This document shows positions 7,849 to 15,467 of a stretch of DNA of 39,153 nt, in pieces (positions within the stretch are counted from its first letter, which is position 1; every line of letters begins with the position of its first letter). A model generated the notes under the pieces. The model did not search any database. It was not told where the DNA came from and worked only from the letters and a program-made list of their open reading frames with translations. Origin of the DNA: Clostridia bacterium (GTDB lineage: Bacteria > Bacillota > Clostridia > Oscillospirales > CAG-272); NCBI GenBank assembly GCA_017446155.1, contig JAFSRI010000021.1, positions 1 through 39,153 of the forward strand, written 5' to 3'. The position numbers were made by a program, and so were the translations under genes.

Positions 7849-8552
7849 TTGTTCTTTTCCTTTTCGTTGTATTCACGCTCTGCCTGCGAGGCGCGCAAAT
7901 ATGCGGGGGAGAGCGTAATATCGGTAAAAATGCTTTTGTCTTGCGTATGATTATATTTTTTAAGCGCTGCCGCGGCGACGCTTGACGCGTTTTGAAGAAT
8001 CGCGTCGGCCGGTGTTTCGACGGCGGAAGGAAAAGCGGCTTTTGCAATCGAATATCCGTCGCCGAAAAAGTAAATCGGTTTATCAAATTCTTTCAGCGCA
8101 TCCGCGAGTGCTTCGGCTGAAATAAGTCTGTCGTCGCAAAGCCGCTCGGTTTTGCCGTTTTTAACGGAAAAAATTGCGTTATACAGCTGTGAACGGCGCG
8201 CGTCCATGACGGCGCACACAATAAAGTCACCGCTTAAAACCGTCGAGTTTTCGCATAGCGCTTCAAGACTCGACACTCCGACGCATGGCTTGTTTTTCCC
8301 GAATGCCAGCCCTTTTATAAGCGCCGCGCCTATCCTTACTCCCGTAAACGATCCCGGACCTTCCGATATGGCAAACATGTCGATGTCGTCGGCGGTAAGC
8401 CCCGTTTTTTTAAACAATATGTCTATCTGCGGCATCATCGTTTCGCTGTGCGTAAATCCGCCCGTTATCTGAAACGAAGACAGCGTTTTTCCGTCTTTGC
8501 AAATTGCTCCCGCCGCAGTTTTTGCGGTCGTGTCTATTGCCAGAATTTTCAT
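7845..8552 (-). CDS. tsaB: tRNA threonylcarbamoyladenosine biosynthesis protein TsaB
   Basis: A 235-residue member of the TsaB (YeaZ) family, an ASKHA-fold protein that with TsaD and TsaE transfers the threonylcarbamoyl group to A37 of ANN-decoding tRNAs. The N-terminal 'ILAIDTT' strand, 'THSETMMPQI' and 'ISEGPGSFTGVRIG' are the hallmarks. Length fits the family (about 230). The gene lies seven bases after tsaE and overlaps rpiB by four bases. tsaD is not in this window. Confidence 0.95.
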   Translation of the reverse strand: MKILAIDTTAKTAAGAICKDGKTLSSFQITGGFTHSETMMPQIDILFKKTGLTADDIDMFAISEGPGSFTGVRIGAALIKGLAFGKNKPCVGVSSLEALCENSTVLSGDFIVCAVMDARRSQLYNAIFSVKNGKTERLCDDRLISAEALADALKEFDKPIYFFGDGYSIAKAAFPSAVETPADAILQNASSVAAAALKKYNHTQDKSIFTDITLSPAYLRASQAEREYNEKEKNK

Positions 8553-8559
8553 TTTGTTT

Positions 8560-8979
8560 TTATTCCTTTGAAATTGTAACTTTGCGTTCGTTTTCGCTTA
8601 GCTTGTCGATCGAAACAAAATATGCGCCGACCGGAATGAAATCTTCTATTTTTTCGCTCCATTCGGCAATACATACGGCGTCATCGTCGAGATAGTCGAA
8701 AAATCCCGTACTGTAAAGCGATTCTTCGCTTTCAATGCGATACATGTCAAAATGATATATCGTTATATTTCCGCGGTAAGTGTTGACAATCGCATACGTC
8801 GGGCTGCACACGCGTGCTTGGGGACAAAGAAATTTTGCAACTCCGCGCACAAACGCTGTTTTTCCTGCGCCGAGATCGCCGCGCATCGCGACAAAATCTC
8901 CGGCACAAAGCAGTTTTGCAAATTCATATCCGACGTTTTCCGTTTCATCTACAGAACGGCATATTTTTTCATCAATCAT
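8560..8979 (-). CDS. tsaE: tRNA threonylcarbamoyladenosine biosynthesis ATPase TsaE
   Basis: A 139-residue P-loop ATPase of the TsaE (YjeE) family, the energy-using partner of TsaB and TsaD in t6A formation. The Walker A motif is 'GDLGAGKTAF' (34-43). 'SPTYAIVNTYRG' and 'HFDMYRI' follow, and the C-terminal 'CIAEWSEKI' is the family's conserved W-containing block. It sits between the cysteine desulfurase gene (11 bases) and tsaB (7 bases), and it is cotranscribed with both. Confidence 0.95.
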   Translation of the reverse strand: MIDEKICRSVDETENVGYEFAKLLCAGDFVAMRGDLGAGKTAFVRGVAKFLCPQARVCSPTYAIVNTYRGNITIYHFDMYRIESEESLYSTGFFDYLDDDAVCIAEWSEKIEDFIPVGAYFVSIDKLSENERKVTISKE

Positions 8980-8990
8980 CTGTTTTCCCC

Positions 8991-10166
8991 TTATCTCTTG
9001 CGAGAAAGCGTCTTTGCGGCTTTAATAACGGCTTCTGCCGCCGCGTCAATATCGTCTTTTTCGTTCTGAGGTCCGAAACTGAACCGCACGGTCGAGTCCG
9101 CTTCATCGTCGCTCAGACCGAAACTTTTAAGCGTTCTGCTCTTGACGTTTGAATTTGACGAGCAGGCTGAACCGCTTGAAACGTAAACACCCTCGGATGA
9201 AAGAAAGTGGAGCAGGGTTTCACTGCGTATGCCGTTCACCGTAACGCTTAAAATATGGTTTGCATGAATGCGGCTTTGCGGAATATTGAGAACAACCCCC
9301 AATGTTTTAAGTCCGCTGAATTTTTCTGTTGCATAACTGTGTAATTCGTCAAATTTCTTTGAAAACGCGGCAAAGTTTGATTTATAATATTCAACAGCCG
9401 CCCCGAACGCCGCAATACCGATTACGTTTTCCGTTCCTGACCGCAGCCCGTGTTCCTGGCCGCCGCCGTATACGACGGGCGACACGGCGCGCCGTTTTAT
9501 TGCGTTTGGACTGAGATAAAGTGCCCCCGTTCCTTTCGGAGCGCCTATCTTGTGAGCGCTTACGCTTACAAGATCCGCTTCGCTGAACAGTTTCGACGGC
9601 AACCTCATAAATCCTTGCACCGCGTCGCAGTGAACGGTGACGTCGGGGTTTACCTCTTTTGCCGAGCGCGCTATGGCGCTTATGTCGTTTACCGCACCGA
9701 CTTCGTTGTTTACGAGCATGGCGGAAACGAGAATTGTATCGGGTGTGAGTTCTTTAATATACTTGTCCATATCCCACACGCCGCGAGGCGAGGGAATATA
9801 TACGACGTTATATCCGAGAGATCTAAGATGCTCGGCAGAAGCGTAAACCGATGAATGTTCGGTTTCGCCGACGATTATCTTTTTCCCGTTGTTTCTCGGC
9901 TTGGATGTCGCCGTGCCGACGAGCGCAATATTGTTTGCCTCCGTTCCTCCGGAGGTAAAAACTATCTGTTCGCTTGACCCTCTCGCACCTGCCGGTAAAA
10001 ATACCGAAAGCAATGTTTTTCTTGCGTTTTCAATCTCTGTCTGCGCGCGAACACCGAGTTCATGCAGGCTTGAAGGATTGCCGTAATTTTCAATTACTTT
10101 ATTTATTTTAACTTTCGCGGCGTCGCAGAGCGGGGTCGTCGCGCTGTTGTCTAAATAATGGATCAT
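8991..10166 (-). CDS. Cysteine desulfurase (NifS/IscS type)
   Basis: A 391-residue pyridoxal-phosphate enzyme that takes sulfur from cysteine to form a persulfide for Fe-S clusters or thiolated tRNA. The PLP lysine is Lys206 in 'SVSAHKIGAPKGTGAL', and the conserved 'TSGGTEANN' is at 71-79. The persulfide cysteine is Cys335 in 'SSGSACSS', inside a loop of the NifS/IscS (group I) type. No IscU, MnmA or ThiI gene adjoins it, so the sulfur acceptor is not shown. The gene is two bases after the lipoprotein gene and eleven before tsaE. The company of two t6A genes hints at a tRNA-modification context, but this is inference. Confidence 0.93.
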   Translation of the reverse strand: MIHYLDNSATTPLCDAAKVKINKVIENYGNPSSLHELGVRAQTEIENARKTLLSVFLPAGARGSSEQIVFTSGGTEANNIALVGTATSKPRNNGKKIIVGETEHSSVYASAEHLRSLGYNVVYIPSPRGVWDMDKYIKELTPDTILVSAMLVNNEVGAVNDISAIARSAKEVNPDVTVHCDAVQGFMRLPSKLFSEADLVSVSAHKIGAPKGTGALYLSPNAIKRRAVSPVVYGGGQEHGLRSGTENVIGIAAFGAAVEYYKSNFAAFSKKFDELHSYATEKFSGLKTLGVVLNIPQSRIHANHILSVTVNGIRSETLLHFLSSEGVYVSSGSACSSNSNVKSRTLKSFGLSDDEADSTVRFSFGPQNEKDDIDAAAEAVIKAAKTLSRKR

Positions 10167-10168
10167 TT

Positions 10169-10756
10169 TTATCTGAATATAAAGTTTTGTAATATTTTGT
10201 CGTTTACTTCTTCGAGATGTTTATCATAGTTCGGCTCTCTTGCCGTATACGTGAAAATATATATTTCACTTCCGTGAACGGCGAGGATCTGCATTATTTT
10301 ATAATCTTTTCCGCCGGACGTCACCGAATAAACATATTTGCAGGCGCGTTCTTCATCGCCGAGCTTTTGCCCTTGCGTATACTGCTCGTCGAGGGTAAGC
10401 GACGCAAACGTCGTCTGTATTGTCGGGAGATATACCTTTTCAAAATACTCGGTAAGACCGTTGTACGTTTCATTGTCAATTCTGACAATATAATCCGCCG
10501 AGCTTGTATATACGCCGCCGGTTGAAACGACTTGAACCGAAACGTTGCTTCCGTCCTGGGCGTGTGCGCTTACAAATCCCGTCGCTATGTCGACGGTCCA
10601 ATCGTTCGGCACGAAAAGTCTGTATTCCGTATTAAGCTCGCCGCCGACCTCGATCATGCCGGAGGGAACTCCGTCTTTATCTTTACCGCACGAAACAAGC
10701 GCCGCGCAAACGAACATAATTGCAAATATCAAAGCCGTTATTTTAATTTTATTCAT
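10169..10756 (-). CDS. Putative lipoprotein with a PsbP/Mog1-like domain
   Basis: A 195-residue protein with a lipoprotein signal: hydrophobic stretch 5-22 and Cys23 in 'ALVSC'. After a short charged linker, 'YRLFVPNDWTVDIATGFVSAHAQDGSNVSV' opens a domain that resembles PsbP/Mog1-type folds (also called DUF1795-like) seen in clostridial lipoproteins, ending with 'VHGSEIYIFTYTAREPNYDKHLEEVNDKILQNF'. This similarity is from pattern, not a search. It leads the operon, 2 bases ahead of the desulfurase gene, and it is the gene closest to the promoter at 10790-10818. Its function is unknown; the link to tRNA and sulfur genes may be incidental. Confidence 0.82.
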   Translation of the reverse strand: MNKIKITALIFAIMFVCAALVSCGKDKDGVPSGMIEVGGELNTEYRLFVPNDWTVDIATGFVSAHAQDGSNVSVQVVSTGGVYTSSADYIVRIDNETYNGLTEYFEKVYLPTIQTTFASLTLDEQYTQGQKLGDEERACKYVYSVTSGGKDYKIMQILAVHGSEIYIFTYTAREPNYDKHLEEVNDKILQNFIFR

Positions 10757-10789
10757 CCTATGTTATCTCCGTTTAAATAATTATTTATT

Positions 10790-10818
10790 ATTATATCAAA
10801 CATTTAATGAAATGTCAA
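10790..10818 (-). promoter_or_regulatory. Promoter of the lipoprotein-desulfurase-tsaE-tsaB-rpiB operon
   Basis: On the minus strand: perfect -35 TTGACA (10813-10818), 17-bp spacer, extended -10 TGA-TATAAT (-10 at 10790-10795). Confidence 0.85.
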
Positions 10819-11095
10819 TCCAATTAAAGCAACAGAGCGGTGATTGTTCAGAGTAAACACTCGGTTAACCGAAAAAAATTTAAAACTTCTAAAAAACTGT
10901 ATGATGCCTAAAAATCCGTTTTGCGAATGCTCAACGTATTGTTGCCGGGAGCGTATTTTTCCATAGATAAATTATCCGATCCGTTATTTAGACGGGCAGG
11001 TCGTTATAAGTAATATCATAAATCGGTGGAATATTTCCTCACAGGTTATCATACACTGAGCCGTTCGACCATCGCGCGGTTTTATGAATACAACA
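10819..11095. other. Gene-free stretch between operon promoter and zinc-ribbon terminator
   Basis: I see no gene, RNA or mobile-element structure here. The only symmetry is a perfect 12-base palindrome (TCGGTTAACCGA, about 10861-10872) followed by an A/T-rich run. Short frames in this stretch lack a ribosome site and recognisable protein character. Confidence 0.5.
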
Positions 11096-11123
11096 AAAGC
11101 CGTCGGGCCTATCCGACGGCTTT
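11096..11123 (-). terminator. Terminator of the zinc-ribbon gene
   Basis: An 11-bp perfect stem (AAAGCCGTCGG pairing with CCGACGGCTTT) with a six-base loop, followed by TTTTG on the minus strand. It lies about 27 bases past the stop. Confidence 0.85.
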
Positions 11124-11149
11124 GCAGATTAAGTACTTTTTTGACAGAA

Positions 11150-11428
11150 TTATTTCTGTTCTTTCATGGCAGCATAGCATTCGCTGCAATATACGGGTCT
11201 GTCGCTTGTGGGTTTGAAGGGAAGTTTTGCTTCTTTTCCGCAGTTGGCGCAAACCGCTGTAAAAGTCTCTCTCTGGGGCTTGCTTGCATTTTTTCTTGCG
11301 TCGCGGCAGTTCTTGCATCTCTGGGGCTCGTTCTGGAAGCCTTTTTCTGCATAGAATTCCTGCTCGCCTGCCGTAAATACGAATTCAGCGCCGCAATCTT
11401 TGCAAACCAATGTTTTGTCCTGATACAT
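11150..11428 (-). CDS. Small double zinc-ribbon protein
   Basis: A 92-residue cytoplasmic protein with four CxxC pairs. The first ribbon is 'LVCKDCGAEFVFTAGEQEFYAEKG' with 'RCKNCRDAR'. The second is 'AVCANCGKEAKLPF' with 'VYCSECY'. The first half matches the 'probable zinc-ribbon' family frequent in Clostridia, and the second the related CxxC-20-CxxC block often found at the end of DNA- or RNA-binding proteins. Role unknown; nucleic-acid or ribosome association is a plausible guess. A GAGGAA ribosome site precedes the ATG. There is no clear promoter of its own; it follows the sigma factor gene and a tRNA-like relic on the same strand. Confidence 0.88.
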   Translation of the reverse strand: MYQDKTLVCKDCGAEFVFTAGEQEFYAEKGFQNEPQRCKNCRDARKNASKPQRETFTAVCANCGKEAKLPFKPTSDRPVYCSECYAAMKEQK

Positions 11429-11469
11429 TTTGTTTTCCTCGCTTTTTGTTTATGTGGTTAAATATTTTT

Positions 11470-11538
11470 TGCCCCAAGACGGATTTTGACCGACACCTTT
11501 GAAAAAATTACAACGCTCTGCCATTAAGCTATTCGGGC
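11470..11538 (-). pseudogene. Degenerate tRNA-like sequence
   Basis: A 69-base stretch with tRNA layout. The 5' strand GCCCGAA pairs with TTGGGGC except for one G-G mismatch. TA at positions 8-9 is followed by a perfect D-arm (GCTT-AATGGCA-GAGC). The anticodon arm is broken (two mismatches in five) with a T-rich loop. The T-arm (GTCGG-TCAAAAT-CCGTC) has one mismatch and its loop lacks the usual TTC. The sequence is two or three bases short, and no CCA follows. These features fit a decayed tRNA (closest in pattern to Thr- or Lys-type) or a tRNA-derived element rather than a working tRNA. Confidence 0.45.
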
Positions 11539-11556
11539 ATATATGTTTTATATAAA

Positions 11557-12108
11557 TCAACTCCGATAGAGTTTTTTTAACTTGGCTTTTATTCTTTGCA
11601 TCGCGTTGTTCGCCGATTTTTTTGATATGTTCATCGCGGTCGAGATGTCCTCAAATGAGGCTCCGGCAAGGTAGAGGTCGAACACCGAGCGTTCAAGGTC
11701 GGTAAGCGACAACTCTATTCTTTTTTTAATTTCCGAAAACGATTCGCGGTTTATCACGATCTCTTCCGGCGTCGGTTCCTCAAAAATCGCCGGCGGTTCG
11801 TTTTCGTCGTCGATATATTCCGTTTTAATGGATTTCCCATGCCTGAAAAGAAGGGAAGTCAATCTGTTCTTTATGCATATTTTAGCATAAAGCCCAAACG
11901 ATACGCCACGGTCGGGGTTATATGACAGTGCCGCGTCGTAAAGTGCGATAGACGCTTCTTGACGCATCTCTTCCGCATCGTCGGATGATAGGGAATATTT
12001 AACACGGTATTTTTCCGTGACTGAATTTATAAGAGGGGTGTAAAGTTCATATACCGCGTCGAACGAGAGCGGCACACCGTTTTTTACATCTTCCAAAAAC
12101 TTTTCCAT
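11557..12108 (-). CDS. Sigma-70-family RNA polymerase sigma factor
   Basis: A 183-residue sigma factor with only regions 2 and 4. Region 2 is at about 35-85 ('DDAEEMRQEASIALYDAALSYNPDRGVSFGLYAKICIKNRL', in short pieces) and region 4 at about 130-180 ('LTDLERSVFDLYLAGASFEDISTAMNISKKSANNAMQRIKAKL'), with a helix-turn-helix 'FEDISTAMNISKKSANNAM'. It resembles the small SigH/ECF-like factors of Clostridia but I cannot assign it to a known regulon. No anti-sigma gene lies next to it. I chose the ATG at 12108; a TTG three codons upstream (12117) is possible, and no strong ribosome site is visible before either. The promoter at 12149-12177 serves it. Confidence 0.85.
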   Translation of the reverse strand: MEKFLEDVKNGVPLSFDAVYELYTPLINSVTEKYRVKYSLSSDDAEEMRQEASIALYDAALSYNPDRGVSFGLYAKICIKNRLTSLLFRHGKSIKTEYIDDENEPPAIFEEPTPEEIVINRESFSEIKKRIELSLTDLERSVFDLYLAGASFEDISTAMNISKKSANNAMQRIKAKLKKLYRS

Positions 12109-12148
12109 ATAAAACAAACAATTACAAATATACTTCTACTTATCTGTT

Positions 12149-12177
12149 ATTTTACCAATAAAAATTCTAATTGTCAA
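12149..12177 (-). promoter_or_regulatory. Promoter of the sigma factor gene
   Basis: On the minus strand: -35 TTGACA (12172-12177), 17-bp spacer, -10 TAAAAT (12149-12154). Three further TTTTTGACA copies lie upstream on the same strand (12229-12237, 12305-12313, 12337-12345) within AT-rich sequence. Confidence 0.7.
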
Positions 12178-12361
12178 GCACATTTTTGGCATTTTATCCG
12201 AATTTTTTAATATTTTTTCGACTGATTCTGTCAAAAAAGATGAAATTTTTGTCGTAAAAAATGAAAACATTATTTTAAAAAAATAAAATCTCAAAAAATA
12301 CATCTGTCAAAAAACGCAGAATTGTTGCAAGCATCGTGTCAAAAATATCCACAAAAAAACA

Positions 12362-12385
12362 AAAAAGCACCTGTTGGTGCTTTTT
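12362..12385 (-). terminator. Terminator of the citrate operon
   Basis: AAAAAGCACC pairs perfectly with GGTGCTTTTT across a four-base loop, directly after the isocitrate dehydrogenase stop at 12389, with the T-run on the minus strand side. Confidence 0.85.
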
Positions 12386-12388
12386 CCT

Positions 12389-13519
12389 TTATAATAAGTT
12401 TATAAGCTCGTCTGTAAACTCTATACAGGTTTTCCCACGTTCATCGCCTGTCATAACGCATGACGCAGAACATTTTTCAAGTGCTTCTTCCAGCCTTTGG
12501 GCTTTGCCGAAAAGGTGAATATGTCTTAACATCATCGCCGCGGCTTTAATAATGCTTGAAGGATTTGCATATTTTCCGAGTCCCTGTTCTATCATTCTCG
12601 GTGCAGAGCCGTGGATCGCCTCAAACATGGCGTATCTGTCGCCGATATTCGCCGAGCCTGCCGTTCCGACGCCGCCTTGTATTTGCGCCGCCTCGTCTGT
12701 CAGTATATCGCCATAAAGGTTCGGCAACAAAAACACCTGGAATTTATCTCTTATATCTTCGTTTATAAGGTTGGCGGTCATAATGTCTATGTACCAGTCG
12801 TCAACCGTAATTTCCGGATATTCTTTTGCAACTTCGTGAGCTATTTCCGAGAACATTCCGTCGGTTTTCTTCATTATGTTCGCTTTCGTTACGATAGCAA
12901 CGTTTGTTTTGCCGTTCTTTTGCGCGTAATCGAATGCGGCGCGCGCGATGCGCCTTGTGCCTGCTTCCGTTGTTATTTTAAAATCCACCGTCATCCCGTC
13001 GGTGATTTTAAGCCCCTTGCTTCCCAAAACATACTCTCCCTCGCTGTTTTCGCGGAAAAACGTCCAGTCGATGTTTTTTTCGGGTATTCTCACGGGTCTT
13101 ACGTTTGCATACAGGTCAAGCTCGCGTCGCATTGTAACGTTCGCGCTTTCAAGCGTTCCGCCGTGAGGGGTTGTCGTCGGGCCTTTCAAAATAACGTCGC
13201 ACATCTTTAACTCTTCAAGTGTGTCAAGCGGTATCGGTTTTCCCGTTTGAAGACGGCGATCTATTGTCAGCCCCTTTATGTCTTTCAAAACGATTTTCCC
13301 CGACGATGTTTCCTCGTCAATAAGCACGTTCAACACGCGGCGCACCGAATCCATTATTGTCGGTCCAATGCCGTCGCCGTCACAAAGTCCGACGGTTATT
13401 TTGTCTTTATTTGCAAAATCGTTTTTTTCACTGTTGCTTTCAATTCGGTTTTTGCGTTCCAGCTGTTCTTCAATCAGTTTTTCAAATGCTTGTACAGCCG
13501 CCTTTGTTTGCTCGTTCAT
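12389..13519 (-). CDS. icd: Isocitrate dehydrogenase (isocitrate/isopropylmalate dehydrogenase family)
   Basis: A 376-residue beta-decarboxylating dehydrogenase that makes 2-oxoglutarate and CO2 from isocitrate. 'LCDGDGIGP' (near 46-54), 'GPTTTPHGGTLESANVTMRRELDLYANVRP' in short pieces (substrate Ser and Arg residues), the Lys/Tyr region 'TKANIMKKTDGMF', and the metal-binding 'NLYGDILTDEAAQIQGGVGTAGSANIG' are family hallmarks. The cofactor region reads 'HGSAPRMIEQGLGKYANPSS'; it lacks the Lys-Tyr pair of NADP-type E. coli enzyme, so NAD use is possible but unsettled. The first 40 residues are an extra charged extension. Its ATG overlaps the aconitase stop (ATGA), so it is translationally coupled. 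With aconitase and Re-citrate synthase the operon makes 2-oxoglutarate from oxaloacetate and acetyl-CoA; isopropylmalate dehydrogenase is less likely because no leuCD is here. Confidence 0.9.
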   Translation of the reverse strand: MNEQTKAAVQAFEKLIEEQLERKNRIESNSEKNDFANKDKITVGLCDGDGIGPTIMDSVRRVLNVLIDEETSSGKIVLKDIKGLTIDRRLQTGKPIPLDTLEELKMCDVILKGPTTTPHGGTLESANVTMRRELDLYANVRPVRIPEKNIDWTFFRENSEGEYVLGSKGLKITDGMTVDFKITTEAGTRRIARAAFDYAQKNGKTNVAIVTKANIMKKTDGMFSEIAHEVAKEYPEITVDDWYIDIMTANLINEDIRDKFQVFLLPNLYGDILTDEAAQIQGGVGTAGSANIGDRYAMFEAIHGSAPRMIEQGLGKYANPSSIIKAAAMMLRHIHLFGKAQRLEEALEKCSASCVMTGDERGKTCIEFTDELINLL

Positions 13520-15462
13520 TTGTTATCGGCTCCTTTCGCTTTACTTGCCGTATACGCCAAAAGACCTCCTGCTTTTATGAGTTCCTTTTGACGTTCGGTA
13601 AACGTGCAAAGCAGTATATAATTTTTGCCGGAAGTCTTGTCGGTAAGCGTCAATTTTCCGTTTTCTATTCCGTCGAAAACGTTTTCAAGCACTATCTCAT
13701 CACCCTCGGTCAGCTTGTCGTAATCGTCTGCATTTTCAAATGTCAGCGGAATTATCCCCGCATTTATCAGATTTGCAGCGTGTATCCTTGCAAAACTCTT
13801 TGCTATTACGGCTTCAACACCGAGATAAAGCGGAACAAGTGCCGCGTGTTCTCTCGATGATCCTTGCCCGTAGTTTACTCCGCCGACAATAACGTTTTTT
13901 CCCGCACTCTTTGCGCGCTCGGCAAAGCTCGGATCGCATATCTCAAAACAATACTGCGACAAATGCGGTATATTTGACCTATACGGAAGTATTTTTGCAC
14001 CGGCAGGCATAATGTGGTCAGTCGTTATGTGGTCGCCTACTTTAAGCGTAATCGTTGCAGTTATCTCGTTTTCAACTTGCGGGGAAGCGGGGATCTCTCC
14101 GATATTCGGGCCTTTTACAAGCCAAAGCGATTTTGCCGTTTCTTTATCCGCGGGCTTAATTACGGAATTATCGTTTATGCTGAATTTTTCGGGAAGGATG
14201 ATTTCGGGCATTTCGCCGAGCGTTCTCGGGTCCGTAATTTTTCCCGAAAGAGCTGACGCGACGGCGGTTTCCGGCGATACAAGATAGACGTTTGCGTCCT
14301 TTGTACCGCTTCTTCCTTCAAAGTTTCGGTTGAAAGTCCTCAGGCTTACCCCTTTTGAATTCGGCGAAAAACCCATTCCTATACACGGGCCGCAAGCACA
14401 TTCAAGCAGTCTTGCTCCGCTTGAAAGAATGTCGGAGAGCGCCCCCGTATCTGAAAGCATTTGCAATACCTGCCTTGAACCGGGCGAAACCGAAAGGCTG
14501 ACTGTCGGGGGTATATGCTTTCCTTTGAGAAGGGCTGCGACCATTAACATATCTGCAAGCGACGAGTTTGTGCATGAGCCTATACAGACCTGATCTACCG
14601 TAATATCCGAAAGGGAAGACACATTAACCACGTTGTCCGGACGGTGCGGGCAAGCTATAAGCGGTTCGAGCTTTGACAGGTTGATTTTTATTACATTGTC
14701 ATATACTGCGTCCGGGTCACTTTCAAGGGGAGTGAAGTCATCTTCGCGTCCTTGTGCTGAAAGAAAACGCCGCGTAACCTCGTCCGACGGAAATATTGAC
14801 GACGTTGCTCCGAGCTCCGCGCCCATATTCGTTATCGTCGCTCTTTGCGGAACGGACAACTGCCTGATACCATCGCCGCCCCATTCGACTATATATCCGA
14901 CGCCGCCCTTTACTGTAAGTATCCGTAACGCTTCAAGCGCTATATCTTTTGCCGTAACAAACGGTTGCAACTTACCCGTAAGCTCGATTTTCATCATTTT
15001 CGGCATTGTGATATAATAAGGACTTCCGCCCATGGCTGCGGCTACGTCCATTCCGCCGGCGCCGATAGCAAGCATGCCCAGCCCGCCGCACGTAGGTGTA
15101 TGGCTGTCGGAGCCGAGCAGGGTTTTGCCGGGTTTTCCGAACCGTTCAAGGTGTACTTGATGGCAAATTCCGTTCCCGGGCATTGAATAATACACCCCGA
15201 ATTTTTCCGCCGCCGAACGAATCAGTCGGTGGTCGTCGGCGTTTTCAAAACCGCATTGAAGAGTGTTGTGGTCCACATAAGCGACGCTCAACTCTGTTTT
15301 AACGCGTTCTATCCCCATTTTTTCAAATTCAAGATATGCCATCGTCCCCGTAGCGTCTTGCGTCAGCGTCTGGTCGATTTTTATCGCAACTTCTTCGCCT
15401 CTTACGGAGCTTCCGCCGACAAGATGCGCTTTAATTATTTTTTCCGCTATTGTATATCCCAT
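13516..15462 (-). CDS. acn: Aconitate hydratase
   Basis: A 648-residue aconitase that isomerises citrate to isocitrate through cis-aconitate with a 4Fe-4S cluster. Cluster cysteines are in 'CIGSCTNSS' (Cys297) and 'CACGPCIGMG' (Cys357 and Cys360). 'SDSHTPTCGGLGMLAIGAGGMD' and the C-terminal swivel-domain 'GVNYGQGSSREHAALVP' are also present. It is shorter than E. coli AcnA (about 890) and matches the clostridial 640-residue type. I chose the ATG at 15462 because the conserved N-terminus is 'MGYTIAEKI' and AAAGG lies nine bases before it; a TTG at 15471 is an alternative that would overlap the GntR gene stop. Fe-S dependence suits an anaerobe. It is the third gene of the citrate operon. Confidence 0.95.
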   Translation of the reverse strand: MGYTIAEKIIKAHLVGGSSVRGEEVAIKIDQTLTQDATGTMAYLEFEKMGIERVKTELSVAYVDHNTLQCGFENADDHRLIRSAAEKFGVYYSMPGNGICHQVHLERFGKPGKTLLGSDSHTPTCGGLGMLAIGAGGMDVAAAMGGSPYYITMPKMMKIELTGKLQPFVTAKDIALEALRILTVKGGVGYIVEWGGDGIRQLSVPQRATITNMGAELGATSSIFPSDEVTRRFLSAQGREDDFTPLESDPDAVYDNVIKINLSKLEPLIACPHRPDNVVNVSSLSDITVDQVCIGSCTNSSLADMLMVAALLKGKHIPPTVSLSVSPGSRQVLQMLSDTGALSDILSSGARLLECACGPCIGMGFSPNSKGVSLRTFNRNFEGRSGTKDANVYLVSPETAVASALSGKITDPRTLGEMPEIILPEKFSINDNSVIKPADKETAKSLWLVKGPNIGEIPASPQVENEITATITLKVGDHITTDHIMPAGAKILPYRSNIPHLSQYCFEICDPSFAERAKSAGKNVIVGGVNYGQGSSREHAALVPLYLGVEAVIAKSFARIHAANLINAGIIPLTFENADDYDKLTEGDEIVLENVFDGIENGKLTLTDKTSGKNYILLCTFTERQKELIKAGGLLAYTASKAKGADNK

Positions 15463-15467
15463 ATCCG

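Noticed and set aside
10861..10872. Operator or terminator at a 12-base palindrome
   Set aside because: No adjacent T-run or gene start; without genome-wide copies it cannot be told from chance.
13357..13860. Plus-strand open frames within the citrate operon, some over 150 codons
   Set aside because: They lie opposite isocitrate dehydrogenase, aconitase and Re-citrate synthase, lack ribosome sites and have non-protein-like composition.
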